Assembly (NCBI GenBank): GCA_964652775.1
Contig: CAZZAM010000010.1
Coordinates: forward strand, 1 to 64,000
Origin: UBA11346 sp038060575
GTDB taxonomy: Bacteria > Planctomycetota > UBA11346
Reading direction: 5' to 3'
Length of the DNA: 64,000 bases
Shown: positions 41,013 to 48,981 of the stretch, in pieces
Position numbering within the stretch: the first letter of the stretch is position 1
Layout: the number at the start of each line of letters is the position of its first letter
The notes under the pieces: generated by a model
What the model was told of the DNA's origin: nothing
What the model saw: only the letters and a program-made list of their open reading frames with translations
Database searches by the model: none
Made by a program: the position numbers and the translations under genes

Positions 41013-42761
41013 ATGAAACTGCTCATCGTCGAATCGCCCAATAAGATCAAGAAGCTGAAAGAGTTGATCGGCCCCGGCTTCGTCCTCGGTGCGTCGTATG
41101 GGCACGTGCGCGATCTGCCGCTCAAAGGTGATCTTGGTGTCGAATTCGTCGGGGGCTCAGTTCGTCCGCATTACCAGCCGCTCGAAAAAGCCTCGCAGGC
41201 GATCAACGATCTCACGCGCATGGCCGCTAATTGCGACGAAGTCTGGCTGGCGACCGACCCGGATCGTGAAGGTGAGGCAATCGCGTGGCATCTGACGCAG
41301 TTGCTCGGCGAACGCCGCTATCGCCGCGTCGCATTCCAAGCGATCACCAAACCCGAAGTTCAACGCGCCATCGCCAGTCCACGCGAGTTGGATCGCCATC
41401 TGGTCGATGCGCAGCAGGCGCGCCGTGTCCTCGATCGCGTTGTTGGCTGGTTGGTATCGCCGACCCTGCGCTCGTGCGGCAAGGATGCCAAGAGTGCCGG
41501 TCGCGTGCAAAGCGTCGCTCTGCGCCTGGTGGCTGAACGCGAGTGGGAGATTCAGAAGTTCAACGCCGTCGATCACTTCGTGCTGACCGCCAAACTCGAA
41601 CGCCAAAAGAAACCACCGAAATTTACCGCCAAATTGATCACCTGGAAAGGTGAGGCGTTGGGAACGCGACTGATCGACGCCGACATCGCCAATCGCACGG
41701 TGGAATGGTGCCGCAAACAATCGTGGTTGGTCCACACCTGTGATCGCCGAGAAGTCGAACGCCGACCGCCGCCACCGTTCAATACAGCGACCGTGCAGCA
41801 GGCGGCATCAGTACAGCTTGGGCTGCGCCCCGATGCGACGATGAAACTGTTGCAGGAATTATTTGAAGACGGCCGCATCACCTATCACCGCACCGACTCG
41901 GTGGCACTTGCGCCGGAAGCCGTGCAGGCCGCACGCACGCTGATCGGCGAACGCTTTGACCCTGCGTACCTGCCTGCGTCACCCGTCATCCATGCGACTA
42001 AATCTGCCAACGCCCAAGAAGCACACGAAGCGATTCGCCCAACCCATCCGGAAACCGGGGTCGATGCGGTCGTTGGCCCAGCCAAGGATCTCTACGCGCT
42101 GATTTGGAATCGTTTCGTCGCCTGCCAAATGGCCAACGGCCGTGATCAGCAGACCACAATCGACGTTGCGTGTGCTCCGACCGCGTGGAACGGCGGACCG
42201 ATGGGTATCTTCCAAGCCAAGGGCGTGGTCGTGTTGTTCGATGGCTGGCGCACGCTGACCGCTGACGCGACCGAGGAAAAGAAGCAGAAGCGCAAGAAGG
42301 GTGACGACGACGAGGATGACGCCGTGGTGAAACTGCCGCTCCTGGAACCGGGCCAGGAGCTGAACTTGCTCGAGCTCGATGCTGTCAAACGCACAACCCG
42401 GCCGCCGCCGCGCTTCACTCAGGCCTCGCTGATCAAACGCTTGGAAAAGGAGGGTGTCGGCCGGCCATCGACCTACGCCGCGACCCTGAACACCTTGCTC
42501 TTCCGTGAGTACATCCTCGACAAGCAGCGCAAACTCCACGCGACCGAACTTGGCCTGCGGGTGACGTCGTTCCTGATCAAGCGCTACGCTGGCAACTTCA
42601 TCGAATTGGATTTCACTGCCCGGATGGAAGCCGAACTCGACCGCGTCGCCGCCGGCCAAGTCGCCTGGGAACCGACGGTGACCTCGGCCTGCCGGGCAAT
42701 TTTGGCCCTGGCCAGGACAGCGGGTCTTTATGGGGCAGCACCAGGTGGTCTCGAAGGCTGA
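41013..42761 (+). CDS. topA: DNA topoisomerase I, short form without zinc fingers
   Basis: This 582-residue type IA topoisomerase relaxes negative supercoils. It has the TOPRIM domain (KLLIVESPNK; TDPDREGEAIAWHL at about 81-94), the catalytic Tyr in GRITYHRTDS (Tyr291), and late motifs EAHEAIRPT and LIKRLEKEGVGRPSTYA. The protein stops after domain IV. The C-terminal zinc ribbons found in most bacterial TopA proteins (usually 700-900 residues) are absent. An acidic/basic linker KKQKRKKGDDDEDD interrupts domain II/IV. ATG 41013 directly matches the family start. Its upstream region is a REP-like hairpin pair. Confidence 0.93.
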   Translation: MKLLIVESPNKIKKLKELIGPGFVLGASYGHVRDLPLKGDLGVEFVGGSVRPHYQPLEKASQAINDLTRMAANCDEVWLATDPDREGEAIAWHLTQLLGERRYRRVAFQAITKPEVQRAIASPRELDRHLVDAQQARRVLDRVVGWLVSPTLRSCGKDAKSAGRVQSVALRLVAEREWEIQKFNAVDHFVLTAKLERQKKPPKFTAKLITWKGEALGTRLIDADIANRTVEWCRKQSWLVHTCDRREVERRPPPPFNTATVQQAASVQLGLRPDATMKLLQELFEDGRITYHRTDSVALAPEAVQAARTLIGERFDPAYLPASPVIHATKSANAQEAHEAIRPTHPETGVDAVVGPAKDLYALIWNRFVACQMANGRDQQTTIDVACAPTAWNGGPMGIFQAKGVVVLFDGWRTLTADATEEKKQKRKKGDDDEDDAVVKLPLLEPGQELNLLELDAVKRTTRPPPRFTQASLIKRLEKEGVGRPSTYAATLNTLLFREYILDKQRKLHATELGLRVTSFLIKRYAGNFIELDFTARMEAELDRVAAGQVAWEPTVTSACRAILALARTAGLYGAAPGGLEG

Positions 42762-42776
42762 CTTCACACCAATCAC

Positions 42777-42994
42777 CAAGGCAACCGCTGAGGCGCAGAG
42801 GCCGCAGAGGACGCAGAGGGCGCAGAGGTTTTTAGTGAACACGCAACTGATGTTAGGCGCGGAGNNNNNNNNNNGCAGAGGGGAAGCATGCTTGTCGTTA
42901 CCTCGCAAGTGATGATCGGCGCTGAGAAATCCTGAGCATCCTAACCTCAACCCTCTGCGACCTCCGCGGCCTCTGCGCCTCAGCGGTTGCCTTG
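42777..42994. repeat. Inverted array pair, unit CAGAGGNCG, with a 10-N gap
   Basis: Left arm 42777-42828 and right arm 42953-42994 are reverse complements, exact over 29 nt. Compared with the copy at 39862, both arms carry the matching change CCGCTGAGG/CCTCAGCGG instead of CCGCAGAGG/CCTCTGCGG. The Ns at 42865-42874 lie between two similar sequences (CGCAACTGATGTTAGGCGC and CGCAAGTGATGATCGGCGC), so the gap is probably a collapsed or duplicated repeat. No gene is seen from 42762 to 43045. Confidence 0.8.
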
Positions 42995-43045
42995 CGGGGC
43001 GACACGGCTCTTGCCAGCGCCGGGCCAGCCTAACGCTGCACCGTC

Positions 43046-43363
43046 GTGACTGACCAGCGAGCCAAAGAGATTGTCGATGGACTGGGCGATGCCGGCGGCA
43101 GCGAAGCCGACCAGCAGGCGTCGCGACAGATCGTCTCAGCGCTACGCACGCATCGCGACAGCGTCTCGGGTGTGGCAGCGGTGCCGCTCAAGGACGAACA
43201 ACTGTCGTCGAAAATCATGGCCAGCGCGAAGACCCGCAGTCAAGAACTGCAAAAGTCAGCCGCGCCCAGCGCGACCGCTGAGCGGCCGGTCCCCATGTGG
43301 CTGATCCTCGCGTGGGTGGCCGCGTTGGCTGCGTTCATTGTGCTGTGGTGGAAGTTCGGGTGA
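43046..43363 (+). CDS. Small C-tail-anchored membrane protein
   Basis: This 105-residue protein has a polar helical N-terminal region and one C-terminal membrane helix (about 83-102, PMWLILAWVAALAAFIVLWW), followed by only KFG. This is a tail-anchor-like topology. GTG 43046 is the start. Its stop overlaps the thyA start (GTGA), so it belongs to the thyA-folA operon. I do not recognise a family. Confidence 0.65.
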   Translation: MTDQRAKEIVDGLGDAGGSEADQQASRQIVSALRTHRDSVSGVAAVPLKDEQLSSKIMASAKTRSQELQKSAAPSATAERPVPMWLILAWVAALAAFIVLWWKFG

Positions 43364-44202
43364 AACAGTACCACGACCTGCTGCGGCGGGTGCTCAGTGA
43401 AGGTCAGAGCCGCGACGATCGCACCGGAACTGGGACCATCGGCATATTTGGCCATCAACTGCGCTGCGACCTCAATGCCGGGTTTCCGTTGCTGACAACC
43501 AAAAAAGTTCATACCAAGTCGATCATCATTGAGTTGCTGTGGTTCCTGAGTGGGCGCACGGACAACCAATGGCTGACCGAACGCGGAGTGACGATCTGGA
43601 ACGAGTGGGCAACCGCCGAACAATGCAAACGCTTTGGCCGCTGCGAAGGCGATCTTGGTCCGGTGTACGGCCACCAGTGGCGCAATTTTGGTGCGAGCAA
43701 GACCGCCGACGGGGCCTACGCGACCGATGGCGTCGATCAGATTCGCTTTGTTCTCGATGAAATCCGCCGCAATCCCAACAGCCGCCGACTGATTGTCTCG
43801 GGCTGGAATCCCGCCGAAGCCACGCAGGTTGCGTTGCCCCCCTGCCACACGTTGTTCCAGTTCTACGTCCAGAACGGCAAGCTGTCGTGCCAGCTCTATC
43901 AACGCTCGGCCGATATTTTTCTCGGTGTACCATTCAACATTGCCAGCTACGCGTTGCTCACCCACATGATCGCGCAAGTCAGCGGCCTCGGGGTCGGCGA
44001 CTTCGTCCACACCTTCGGTGACGCCCACATCTATCTCAATCACCGCGAGCAGGTTGATCTGCAGTTGTCACGTGAAACGCGTCCGTTGCCTAAACTCAAA
44101 CTGAATCCCGAGGTGAAGGATCTCTTCTCCTTCCGTTTCGAGGACATTGCGATTGAGGGCTACGATCCACATCCGGGTATCAGGGCAGCGGTGGCGGTCT
44201 AA
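43360..44202 (+). CDS. thyA: Thymidylate synthase
   Basis: This 280-residue enzyme methylates dUMP to dTMP with methylene-tetrahydrofolate. The catalytic Cys is in LPPCHTLFQFYV (about residue 163). Other conserved parts are RDDRTGTGTIGIFGHQ, SRRLIVSGWNPAE, LSCQLYQRSADIFLGVPFNI and DAHIYLNH. GTG 43360 overlaps the upstream stop (GTGA), and the TAA stop overlaps the folA ATG. Coupling with folA is logical because ThyA produces dihydrofolate, which FolA reduces. Confidence 0.97.
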   Translation: MKQYHDLLRRVLSEGQSRDDRTGTGTIGIFGHQLRCDLNAGFPLLTTKKVHTKSIIIELLWFLSGRTDNQWLTERGVTIWNEWATAEQCKRFGRCEGDLGPVYGHQWRNFGASKTADGAYATDGVDQIRFVLDEIRRNPNSRRLIVSGWNPAEATQVALPPCHTLFQFYVQNGKLSCQLYQRSADIFLGVPFNIASYALLTHMIAQVSGLGVGDFVHTFGDAHIYLNHREQVDLQLSRETRPLPKLKLNPEVKDLFSFRFEDIAIEGYDPHPGIRAAVAV

Positions 44203-44687
44203 TGCTGCCGTTGTCACTGGTTGTGGCCTATAGTGTCCCCGGCCGCGTGATCGGTCGCGAAGGGAAACTGCCGTGGCACGAGCCGGAAGACCTCAAGCAT
44301 TTCAAGGCAACAACCAGTGGTCACGCCGTGATCATGGGTCGCAAGACGTGGGATTCATTGGGGAAACCACTGCCGAAGCGGCGTAATCTGGTGATCACAC
44401 GGCAAGCTGGTTACGTTGCGAACGACGCGGAAGTGTATGCGGACATTGACTCGGCGATTGCCGCTGCACGCACCACGGATCCCGAACCATGCGTTATCGG
44501 TGGTGCGACGATCTATGCGCAGGCAATGCCACTGATGACCAAACTGGTATTGACCGAAGTGCGAATGGATGTGACCGGCGATGCGGTGTTTCCGCAGATT
44601 GATGAGCGTGGGTGGAACGAAACTGAGCGAAGAGAATCTGGGAGGCTGGTGTTTCGGACGCTGGTGCGTCTGGGATCGCCGAGTTGA
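44202..44687 (+). CDS. folA: Dihydrofolate reductase
   Basis: This 161-residue enzyme reduces dihydrofolate with NADPH. It shows LSLVVAYSVPGRVIGREGKL and PWHEPEDLKHFK (substrate-binding acidic residue), IMGRKTWDSLG and VIGGATIYAQAMP. ATG 44202 overlaps the thyA stop (TAATG). The last five codons and the TGA lie inside the left arm of a 25-bp inverted repeat, so the C-terminal LGSPS is contributed by the repeat element. Confidence 0.96.
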   Translation: MLPLSLVVAYSVPGRVIGREGKLPWHEPEDLKHFKATTSGHAVIMGRKTWDSLGKPLPKRRNLVITRQAGYVANDAEVYADIDSAIAAARTTDPEPCVIGGATIYAQAMPLMTKLVLTEVRMDVTGDAVFPQIDERGWNETERRESGRLVFRTLVRLGSPS

Positions 44688-44728
44688 ACTCGGCATGATG
44701 CGAGCCGAGTTCAACTCGGCGATCCCAG
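44670..44728. repeat. REP-like perfect inverted repeat, CTGGGATCG tag
   Basis: Two exact 25-nt arms (44670-44694 and 44704-44728) are separated by ATGATGCGA. Each arm is CTGGGATCG plus the near-palindrome CCGAGTTGAACTCGGC. It supplies the folA stop codon and ends 2 bp before the convergent tdh stop, so it is probably the shared terminator. Confidence 0.85.
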
Positions 44729-44730
44729 GG

Positions 44731-45753
44731 TTACCAATTCAAGATAACTTTTCCCGACTGCCCACTCAGCATCGTCTCAAAACCCTTGGCATAGTCGTTG
44801 ATCGGGAAGTGATGCGTGATCACCGGGCTGACGTCAAGACCGCTGCGGACCATCGCTGCCATCTTGTACCAGGTTTCGAACATCTGGCGGCCGTAGATGC
44901 CCTTGAGCTCGATACCCTTGAATACGATTTGGCCCCAGTCGATCGCGACTTCGTCGGGGAAGATGCCGAGCATGGCGATGCGTCCACCATTGGCCATCGC
45001 GCCAAGCATGCCACGAAACGCCGTGCCGTTGCCGCTCATCTCCAAACCGACGTCAAAGCCCTCGGTCATGCCGAGTTCTTTCATGACGGTTTGCAAATCC
45101 TGCGTGCGCGTATCAACCACGCGGGTCGCACCCATCTTTTTCGCCAGTTCCAAACGCCACGGATTGACGTCGGTGATGACGACGTGGCGCGCGCCGACAA
45201 AGCGGCAGATCGCCACCGCCATCGCGCCAATCGGACCGGCACCGGTGATCAGCACGTCTTCGCCAACGAGATCAAACGACAGTGCGGTGTGGACTGCGTT
45301 GCCGAACGGATCGAAGATCGCCGCGACATCATCGCTGATTTCGTCAGGAACCTTGAACAGGTTCACTGCCGGCAGCGACAGATATTCAGCGAATGACCCT
45401 GGACGATTCACCCCAACGCCAACGGTGTTCGGGCAGAGATGGCGTTTGCCAGCACGGCAGTTGCGGCAGTTGCCGCAGACGAGGTGACCCTCGCCACTCA
45501 CCCGATCGCCAACCTGATAGCCGGTGACGGCCGAGCCAACGCGTTCGATGAAACCAAGGTACTCATGACCAACATGCATCGGCACCGGGATTGTCTTCTG
45601 GGCCCAGGCGTCCCACTTCCAAATGTGCATGTCGGTGCCGCAGATCGCCGAATTACGCATGCGAATCAGCACGTCGTTGGGGCCGATCTCAGGCACCGGA
45701 ACGAGTTGCATGGTCAGGCCAGGGGCCCGTTCAGCTTTCACCAAGGCACGCAT
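44731..45753 (-). CDS. tdh: L-threonine 3-dehydrogenase
   Basis: This 340-residue zinc-dependent MDR dehydrogenase oxidises L-threonine to 2-amino-3-ketobutyrate with NAD. The catalytic zinc site is CGTDMHIWKWDAWAQ and GHEYLGFIE; the structural zinc cysteines are CGNCRNCRAGKRHLC. The nucleotide-binding motif is VLITGAGPIGAMAVAI, and FDPFGNAVHTAL is characteristic of Tdh. ATG 45753 is the start; upstream in-frame sequence translates the octamer repeat. kbl, the next enzyme of the pathway, lies upstream on the same strand across an inverted array. Confidence 0.95.
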   Translation of the reverse strand: MRALVKAERAPGLTMQLVPVPEIGPNDVLIRMRNSAICGTDMHIWKWDAWAQKTIPVPMHVGHEYLGFIERVGSAVTGYQVGDRVSGEGHLVCGNCRNCRAGKRHLCPNTVGVGVNRPGSFAEYLSLPAVNLFKVPDEISDDVAAIFDPFGNAVHTALSFDLVGEDVLITGAGPIGAMAVAICRFVGARHVVITDVNPWRLELAKKMGATRVVDTRTQDLQTVMKELGMTEGFDVGLEMSGNGTAFRGMLGAMANGGRIAMLGIFPDEVAIDWGQIVFKGIELKGIYGRQMFETWYKMAAMVRSGLDVSPVITHHFPINDYAKGFETMLSGQSGKVILNW

Positions 45754-45790
45754 GGTTGAGCTCACGGGAAACTCCTGGGTACGGCGCAAT

Positions 45791-45893
45791 GCGGAATGCT
45801 GGAATGCTGGAATGCTGGAATATTGAGCCAAGGCAAGACCTTCGCGTCATCTTTTGCTTGAACATTCCAGCATTCCAGCATTCCAGCATTCCT
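45791..45893. repeat. Inverted octamer array pair, unit GGAATGCT
   Basis: Left array 45791-45823 (three to four copies of GGAATGCT) and right array 45862-45893 (copies of CATTCCAG) are reverse complements. The pair lies between kbl and tdh, which form one transcription unit, so a stem in the mRNA would separate the two genes. Confidence 0.8.
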
Positions 45894-47092
45894 CATTTCG
45901 TTATGACGCCGAGCTCGCGCCCGACGGTGGCGAAGGCGGCGACGGCACGATCAACATCGGCATCGGAGTGCGCCGCCGACATCTGGGTGCGGATGCGCGC
46001 CTGGCCTTTGGGAACAACCGGGAAGGAGAAGCCGATGACGTAGACGCCGTGATCCAACAGTCGCGCGGCGAGTTGCTGGGCAACCCGAGCATCACCGAGC
46101 ATCACAGGGATGATCGGGTGTTCTCCAGGCACCAAGGTGAAACCTAGCGTGGTCATCGCAGCTCGGAAGCGCGACGCGTTGCGTTGCAGACGCGCGCGCA
46201 TCGCCGGGCCTTCGCGTTCGATGATCTTGAACACTTCCAGGGTCGCGGCAGCAATCGACGGGGCGAGCGTGTTCGAAAACAGATACGGCCGCGCGCGCTG
46301 ACGCAGCCAGCCGATGATCTCGCGGTCGCCGGCGATGTAGCCACCAGACGCTCCACCCAACGCCTTACCCAGCGTTCCGGTGATGATGTCGATCCGGCCC
46401 ATGACGTTGCGGAACTCGTGCGAGCCGCGGCCATTGGCACCCAGAAATCCGACCGCATGGCTGTCATCGACCAGCACGATGGCGCTGAAGCGGTCAGCGA
46501 GATCGCAGATCGCCGGCAGATTCGCAATCGTTCCATCCATGCTGAACACGCCGTCAGTCGCAATCATCATGAATCGCGCACCACCGTCGCGGGCCGCGAC
46601 GAGCTGTGCTTCCAAGTCCTGCATGTCGTTGTTGGCGTAGCGGAAACGCTTGGCCTTGCACAGGCGGATGCCGTCGATGATCGAAGCGTGGTTCAGCGCG
46701 TCACTGATGATCGCGTCCTGTTCGCCCAGCAGCGGTTCGAATACCGCGCCGTTGGCATCAAAGCAACTGCCGTAGAGTTGCGCGTCGGCGAGTCCGAGAA
46801 ATGTCGCGATGGACTGCTCCAATTCGCGATGGACCGACTGCGTGCCGCAGATGAAGCGCACCGACGACAACCCAAAACCCCAGCGCTGCAAACCAACCGC
46901 CGCTGCATCAGTGATGCGCTGATCGCCGGACAAACCCAGGTAATTGTTGGCGCAGAAGTTGAGCACCTGACGGCCATCAGCCTCGACCAACGCACCCTGA
47001 CGCGAGGTCAGGACACGCTCGGGCTTGAGCAATCCCTGCTCGGCCAACGCCGCTGTTTCTGTGCGCAGATGCGTGCGGAAGTCCGTATTCAT
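45893..47092 (-). CDS. kbl: 2-amino-3-ketobutyrate CoA ligase (glycine C-acetyltransferase)
   Basis: This 399-residue PLP enzyme of the alpha-oxoamine synthase family cleaves 2-amino-3-ketobutyrate with CoA to glycine and acetyl-CoA. It shows NNYLGLSGD, the PLP region VLVDDSHAVGFLG and the Schiff-base Lys in ITGTLGKALGGASGG (about residue 243). The C-terminus has IPVMLGD and YVIGFSFPVVPKGQARIR. Together with Tdh it forms the threonine-to-glycine route. Confidence 0.96.
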   Translation of the reverse strand: MNTDFRTHLRTETAALAEQGLLKPERVLTSRQGALVEADGRQVLNFCANNYLGLSGDQRITDAAAVGLQRWGFGLSSVRFICGTQSVHRELEQSIATFLGLADAQLYGSCFDANGAVFEPLLGEQDAIISDALNHASIIDGIRLCKAKRFRYANNDMQDLEAQLVAARDGGARFMMIATDGVFSMDGTIANLPAICDLADRFSAIVLVDDSHAVGFLGANGRGSHEFRNVMGRIDIITGTLGKALGGASGGYIAGDREIIGWLRQRARPYLFSNTLAPSIAAATLEVFKIIEREGPAMRARLQRNASRFRAAMTTLGFTLVPGEHPIIPVMLGDARVAQQLAARLLDHGVYVIGFSFPVVPKGQARIRTQMSAAHSDADVDRAVAAFATVGRELGVITK

Positions 47093-47102
47093 GGCAGTCC
47101 CA

Positions 47103-47510
47103 TCAAACAGCCGGGAAGCGGCCCTTCATCATCTCGGCTTTCTTCTGGGCGATCTCATTCTTGGCGGTGAAGGCATCCACTTCGGCCATGCTACGATTCC
47201 ACGCGTCAGGAAACTTCTTCTTCAGGTACTGACACTTCGCGTTGAAGAACAGACCCTCGCCGCAATTCTTGGCGAACAGGGTGGCGTCGATCGCACCACA
47301 GTTGGCGAGCGAGAAGGCCATCTCCCAATACGAGGTCGCTTGCCGCAACCAGGCGTTGTCCTGGCGACTGCCGTCGGTGCTGACAGCACTAACCTCCTCG
47401 GCCGATGTTGGGGTCCACTTGGCAAACCAGGAACGGGCCTGGCGACAAACGCACTCGCGGCGGAGGTCGTAGAGCTTGAGGATGAGGTCGGCGTCGGCGG
47501 CGGTGGCCAT
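47103..47510 (-). CDS. Conserved helical protein, function unknown
   Basis: This 135-residue protein is almost entirely alpha-helical and soluble, with ILKLYDLRRECVCRQARSWF and YWEMAFSLANCGAIDATLF as its most distinctive stretches; Cys residues occur at about 20, 22, 72, 87 and 95. I do not recognise a family with confidence. ATG 47510 is chosen because upstream in-frame codons run into repeats. It lies 10 bp before kbl on the same strand, suggesting co-transcription. Confidence 0.7.
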   Translation of the reverse strand: MATAADADLILKLYDLRRECVCRQARSWFAKWTPTSAEEVSAVSTDGSRQDNAWLRQATSYWEMAFSLANCGAIDATLFAKNCGEGLFFNAKCQYLKKKFPDAWNRSMAEVDAFTAKNEIAQKKAEMMKGRFPAV

Positions 47511-47573
47511 GGGATGTTCTCCGAGGCGGAACGATGGGGACTCTGACCGGAGGTCCAGAGGCAGGTGAAATGC

Positions 47574-47728
47574 CACATGCTGGAATGCTGGAATGCTGGA
47601 ATGCTGGAATTGGTAGAAAACAACGGTTTTTTCCAGTAAGTCCGTTGGGAAACAGGCCCAGTGCCAAGCGTGTCCGGTGTTTACTCAAACATTCCAGCAT
47701 TCCAGCATTCCAGCATTCCAGCATTTGG
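47574..47728. repeat. Inverted octamer array pair, unit GGAATGCT
   Basis: Left array 47574-47611 (four copies, led by GCCACATG) and right array 47690-47728 (four copies, ended by CATTTGGC) are near-perfect reverse complements over about 38 nt. They enclose a 78-bp unrelated core and fill the divergent region between the helical-protein gene and dnaX. This is the same unit as at 45791-45893 but a different core. Confidence 0.82.
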
Positions 47729-47778
47729 CATTCCCTATCCCCTCTTCCCTCCCCCACCAACCACGATCGAATGCCACC

Positions 47779-48951
47779 GTGGATTACCAAGTCATCGCCC
47801 TCAAGTATCGGCCGCAGAACTTCACCCAGGTTGTCGGACAGGAGGTGGTGTCGCGCACGCTGACCAACGCAATCCGCAGCCATCGCGTGCACAATGCGTA
47901 CCTGTTCACCGGCCCACGCGGGACCGGCAAGACCAGCATGGCGCGGATTCTCGCCAAGGCTTTGACCTGCGAAACCGGTCCGACCACCGAGCCATGCGGC
48001 GTGTGCGAACACTGCAAACGCGTCACCGACTCGTGCCATCCCGATGTGATGGAAATTGACGCCGCCCGTCACAACGGCGTTGACAACGTGCGCGACCTCT
48101 CCGATGGGATGACCTTCGCGCCGACCATGGCGCGAGTGAAGATTCTCATCATGGACGAAGTGCACATGTTCTCGAGTTCAGCGTGGAACGCCCTGCTGAA
48201 AATTCTGGAAGAACCACCTGCGCACGTCCGCTTCATCTTTGCGACCACTGAAGTCGACAGCGTTCCGCCAACCGTCATCTCGCGTTGTCAGCGCTTTGAT
48301 TTTCGCTCGCTCGATCTACCGACCATCGTAGCCAGTTTGGTAACCATCGCCGCGAAGGAGGGCGCCAAGTTATCCGAACCCGTGCTGTACCGAGTTGCCC
48401 GTGCTGCTGGTGGCGGCATGCGCGATGCCCAGACCTTGCTTGATCAATTGATCGCAGTCAGCGATGGCGCGGCCAGCGAAGAGGATCTCGACCTGCTGCT
48501 GGGCGCAGCGCGCGGCGAAGACCTCCGCGACATGTTGGCCAGCATGCTTGATGGCAACAGCGCGCCGGCACTGGAACGCCTCGACGCCGTGCTCGCGGGA
48601 GGCGCGTCGGCCGCAACCGTCATTGATCAATTGCTCGAACATTTGCGCGGTATTATGCTGTTGCAGGCGTGCGGACCCCAAGCCCCGGCGGTGAAACGTC
48701 TCGGCCTGCCGATCGACAAGCTGGAATCCTTCGCGGCCAAGGCGACGCCGGAAAAAATCCTGCGCGCGTGTCAGGTGCTGGCCGGCACCCAGCAACAACT
48801 GCGTCACGGGTCTGACCCTCGTTTGTGTCTGGATATGGCGACCGTGCGCATCTCTCGCCTCGGTGAAGTCCACGATCTGGAGCGTCTGCTCCAACGCATC
48901 GACCGCGCTGAAGCACAAGGCATTGCCGGAGCCGCTGCGGGCCCTCGCTAG
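47779..48951 (+). CDS. dnaX: DNA polymerase III gamma subunit (zero-frame product of dnaX)
   Basis: This 390-residue clamp-loader ATPase has the N-terminal YQVIALKYRPQNFTQVVGQE, Walker A GPRGTGKT (45-52), a four-Cys zinc module (CETGPTTEPCGVCEHC ... SC), Walker B ILIMDEVHMFS, the sensor region FATTEVDSVPPTV and the SRC motif ISRCQRFDFR. Domain III follows with little extra. GTG 47779 is the start. The zero frame stops at TAG 48949-48951, immediately after GGGCCCT. A -1 shift at that point would enter a 100-codon open frame ending at 49247 and produce a 489-residue tau-like form. Confidence 0.95.
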   Translation: MDYQVIALKYRPQNFTQVVGQEVVSRTLTNAIRSHRVHNAYLFTGPRGTGKTSMARILAKALTCETGPTTEPCGVCEHCKRVTDSCHPDVMEIDAARHNGVDNVRDLSDGMTFAPTMARVKILIMDEVHMFSSSAWNALLKILEEPPAHVRFIFATTEVDSVPPTVISRCQRFDFRSLDLPTIVASLVTIAAKEGAKLSEPVLYRVARAAGGGMRDAQTLLDQLIAVSDGAASEEDLDLLLGAARGEDLRDMLASMLDGNSAPALERLDAVLAGGASAATVIDQLLEHLRGIMLLQACGPQAPAVKRLGLPIDKLESFAAKATPEKILRACQVLAGTQQQLRHGSDPRLCLDMATVRISRLGEVHDLERLLQRIDRAEAQGIAGAAAGPR

Positions 48952-48981
48952 GGCCGCCGCGCCAGCCAAGCGCGTCGGCCC
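48939..48981 (+). promoter_or_regulatory. Candidate programmed -1 frameshift signal in dnaX
   Basis: G GGC CCT (48939-48945) fits the slippery pattern X XXY YYZ in the dnaX frame. The zero-frame stop TAG is at 48949-48951. A 5-nt spacer (48946-48950) precedes a hairpin with arms 48951-48962 and 48970-48981: 11 of 12 positions pair, almost all G-C, around a 7-nt loop. This is the layout known from enterobacterial dnaX, although the heptamer there is A AAA AAG. Confidence 0.7.

Noticed and set aside
45791..47728. GGAATGCT arrays as CRISPR or minisatellite spacers
   Set aside because: Units are 8 nt without spacers and are arranged as inverted pairs, which is not CRISPR structure.
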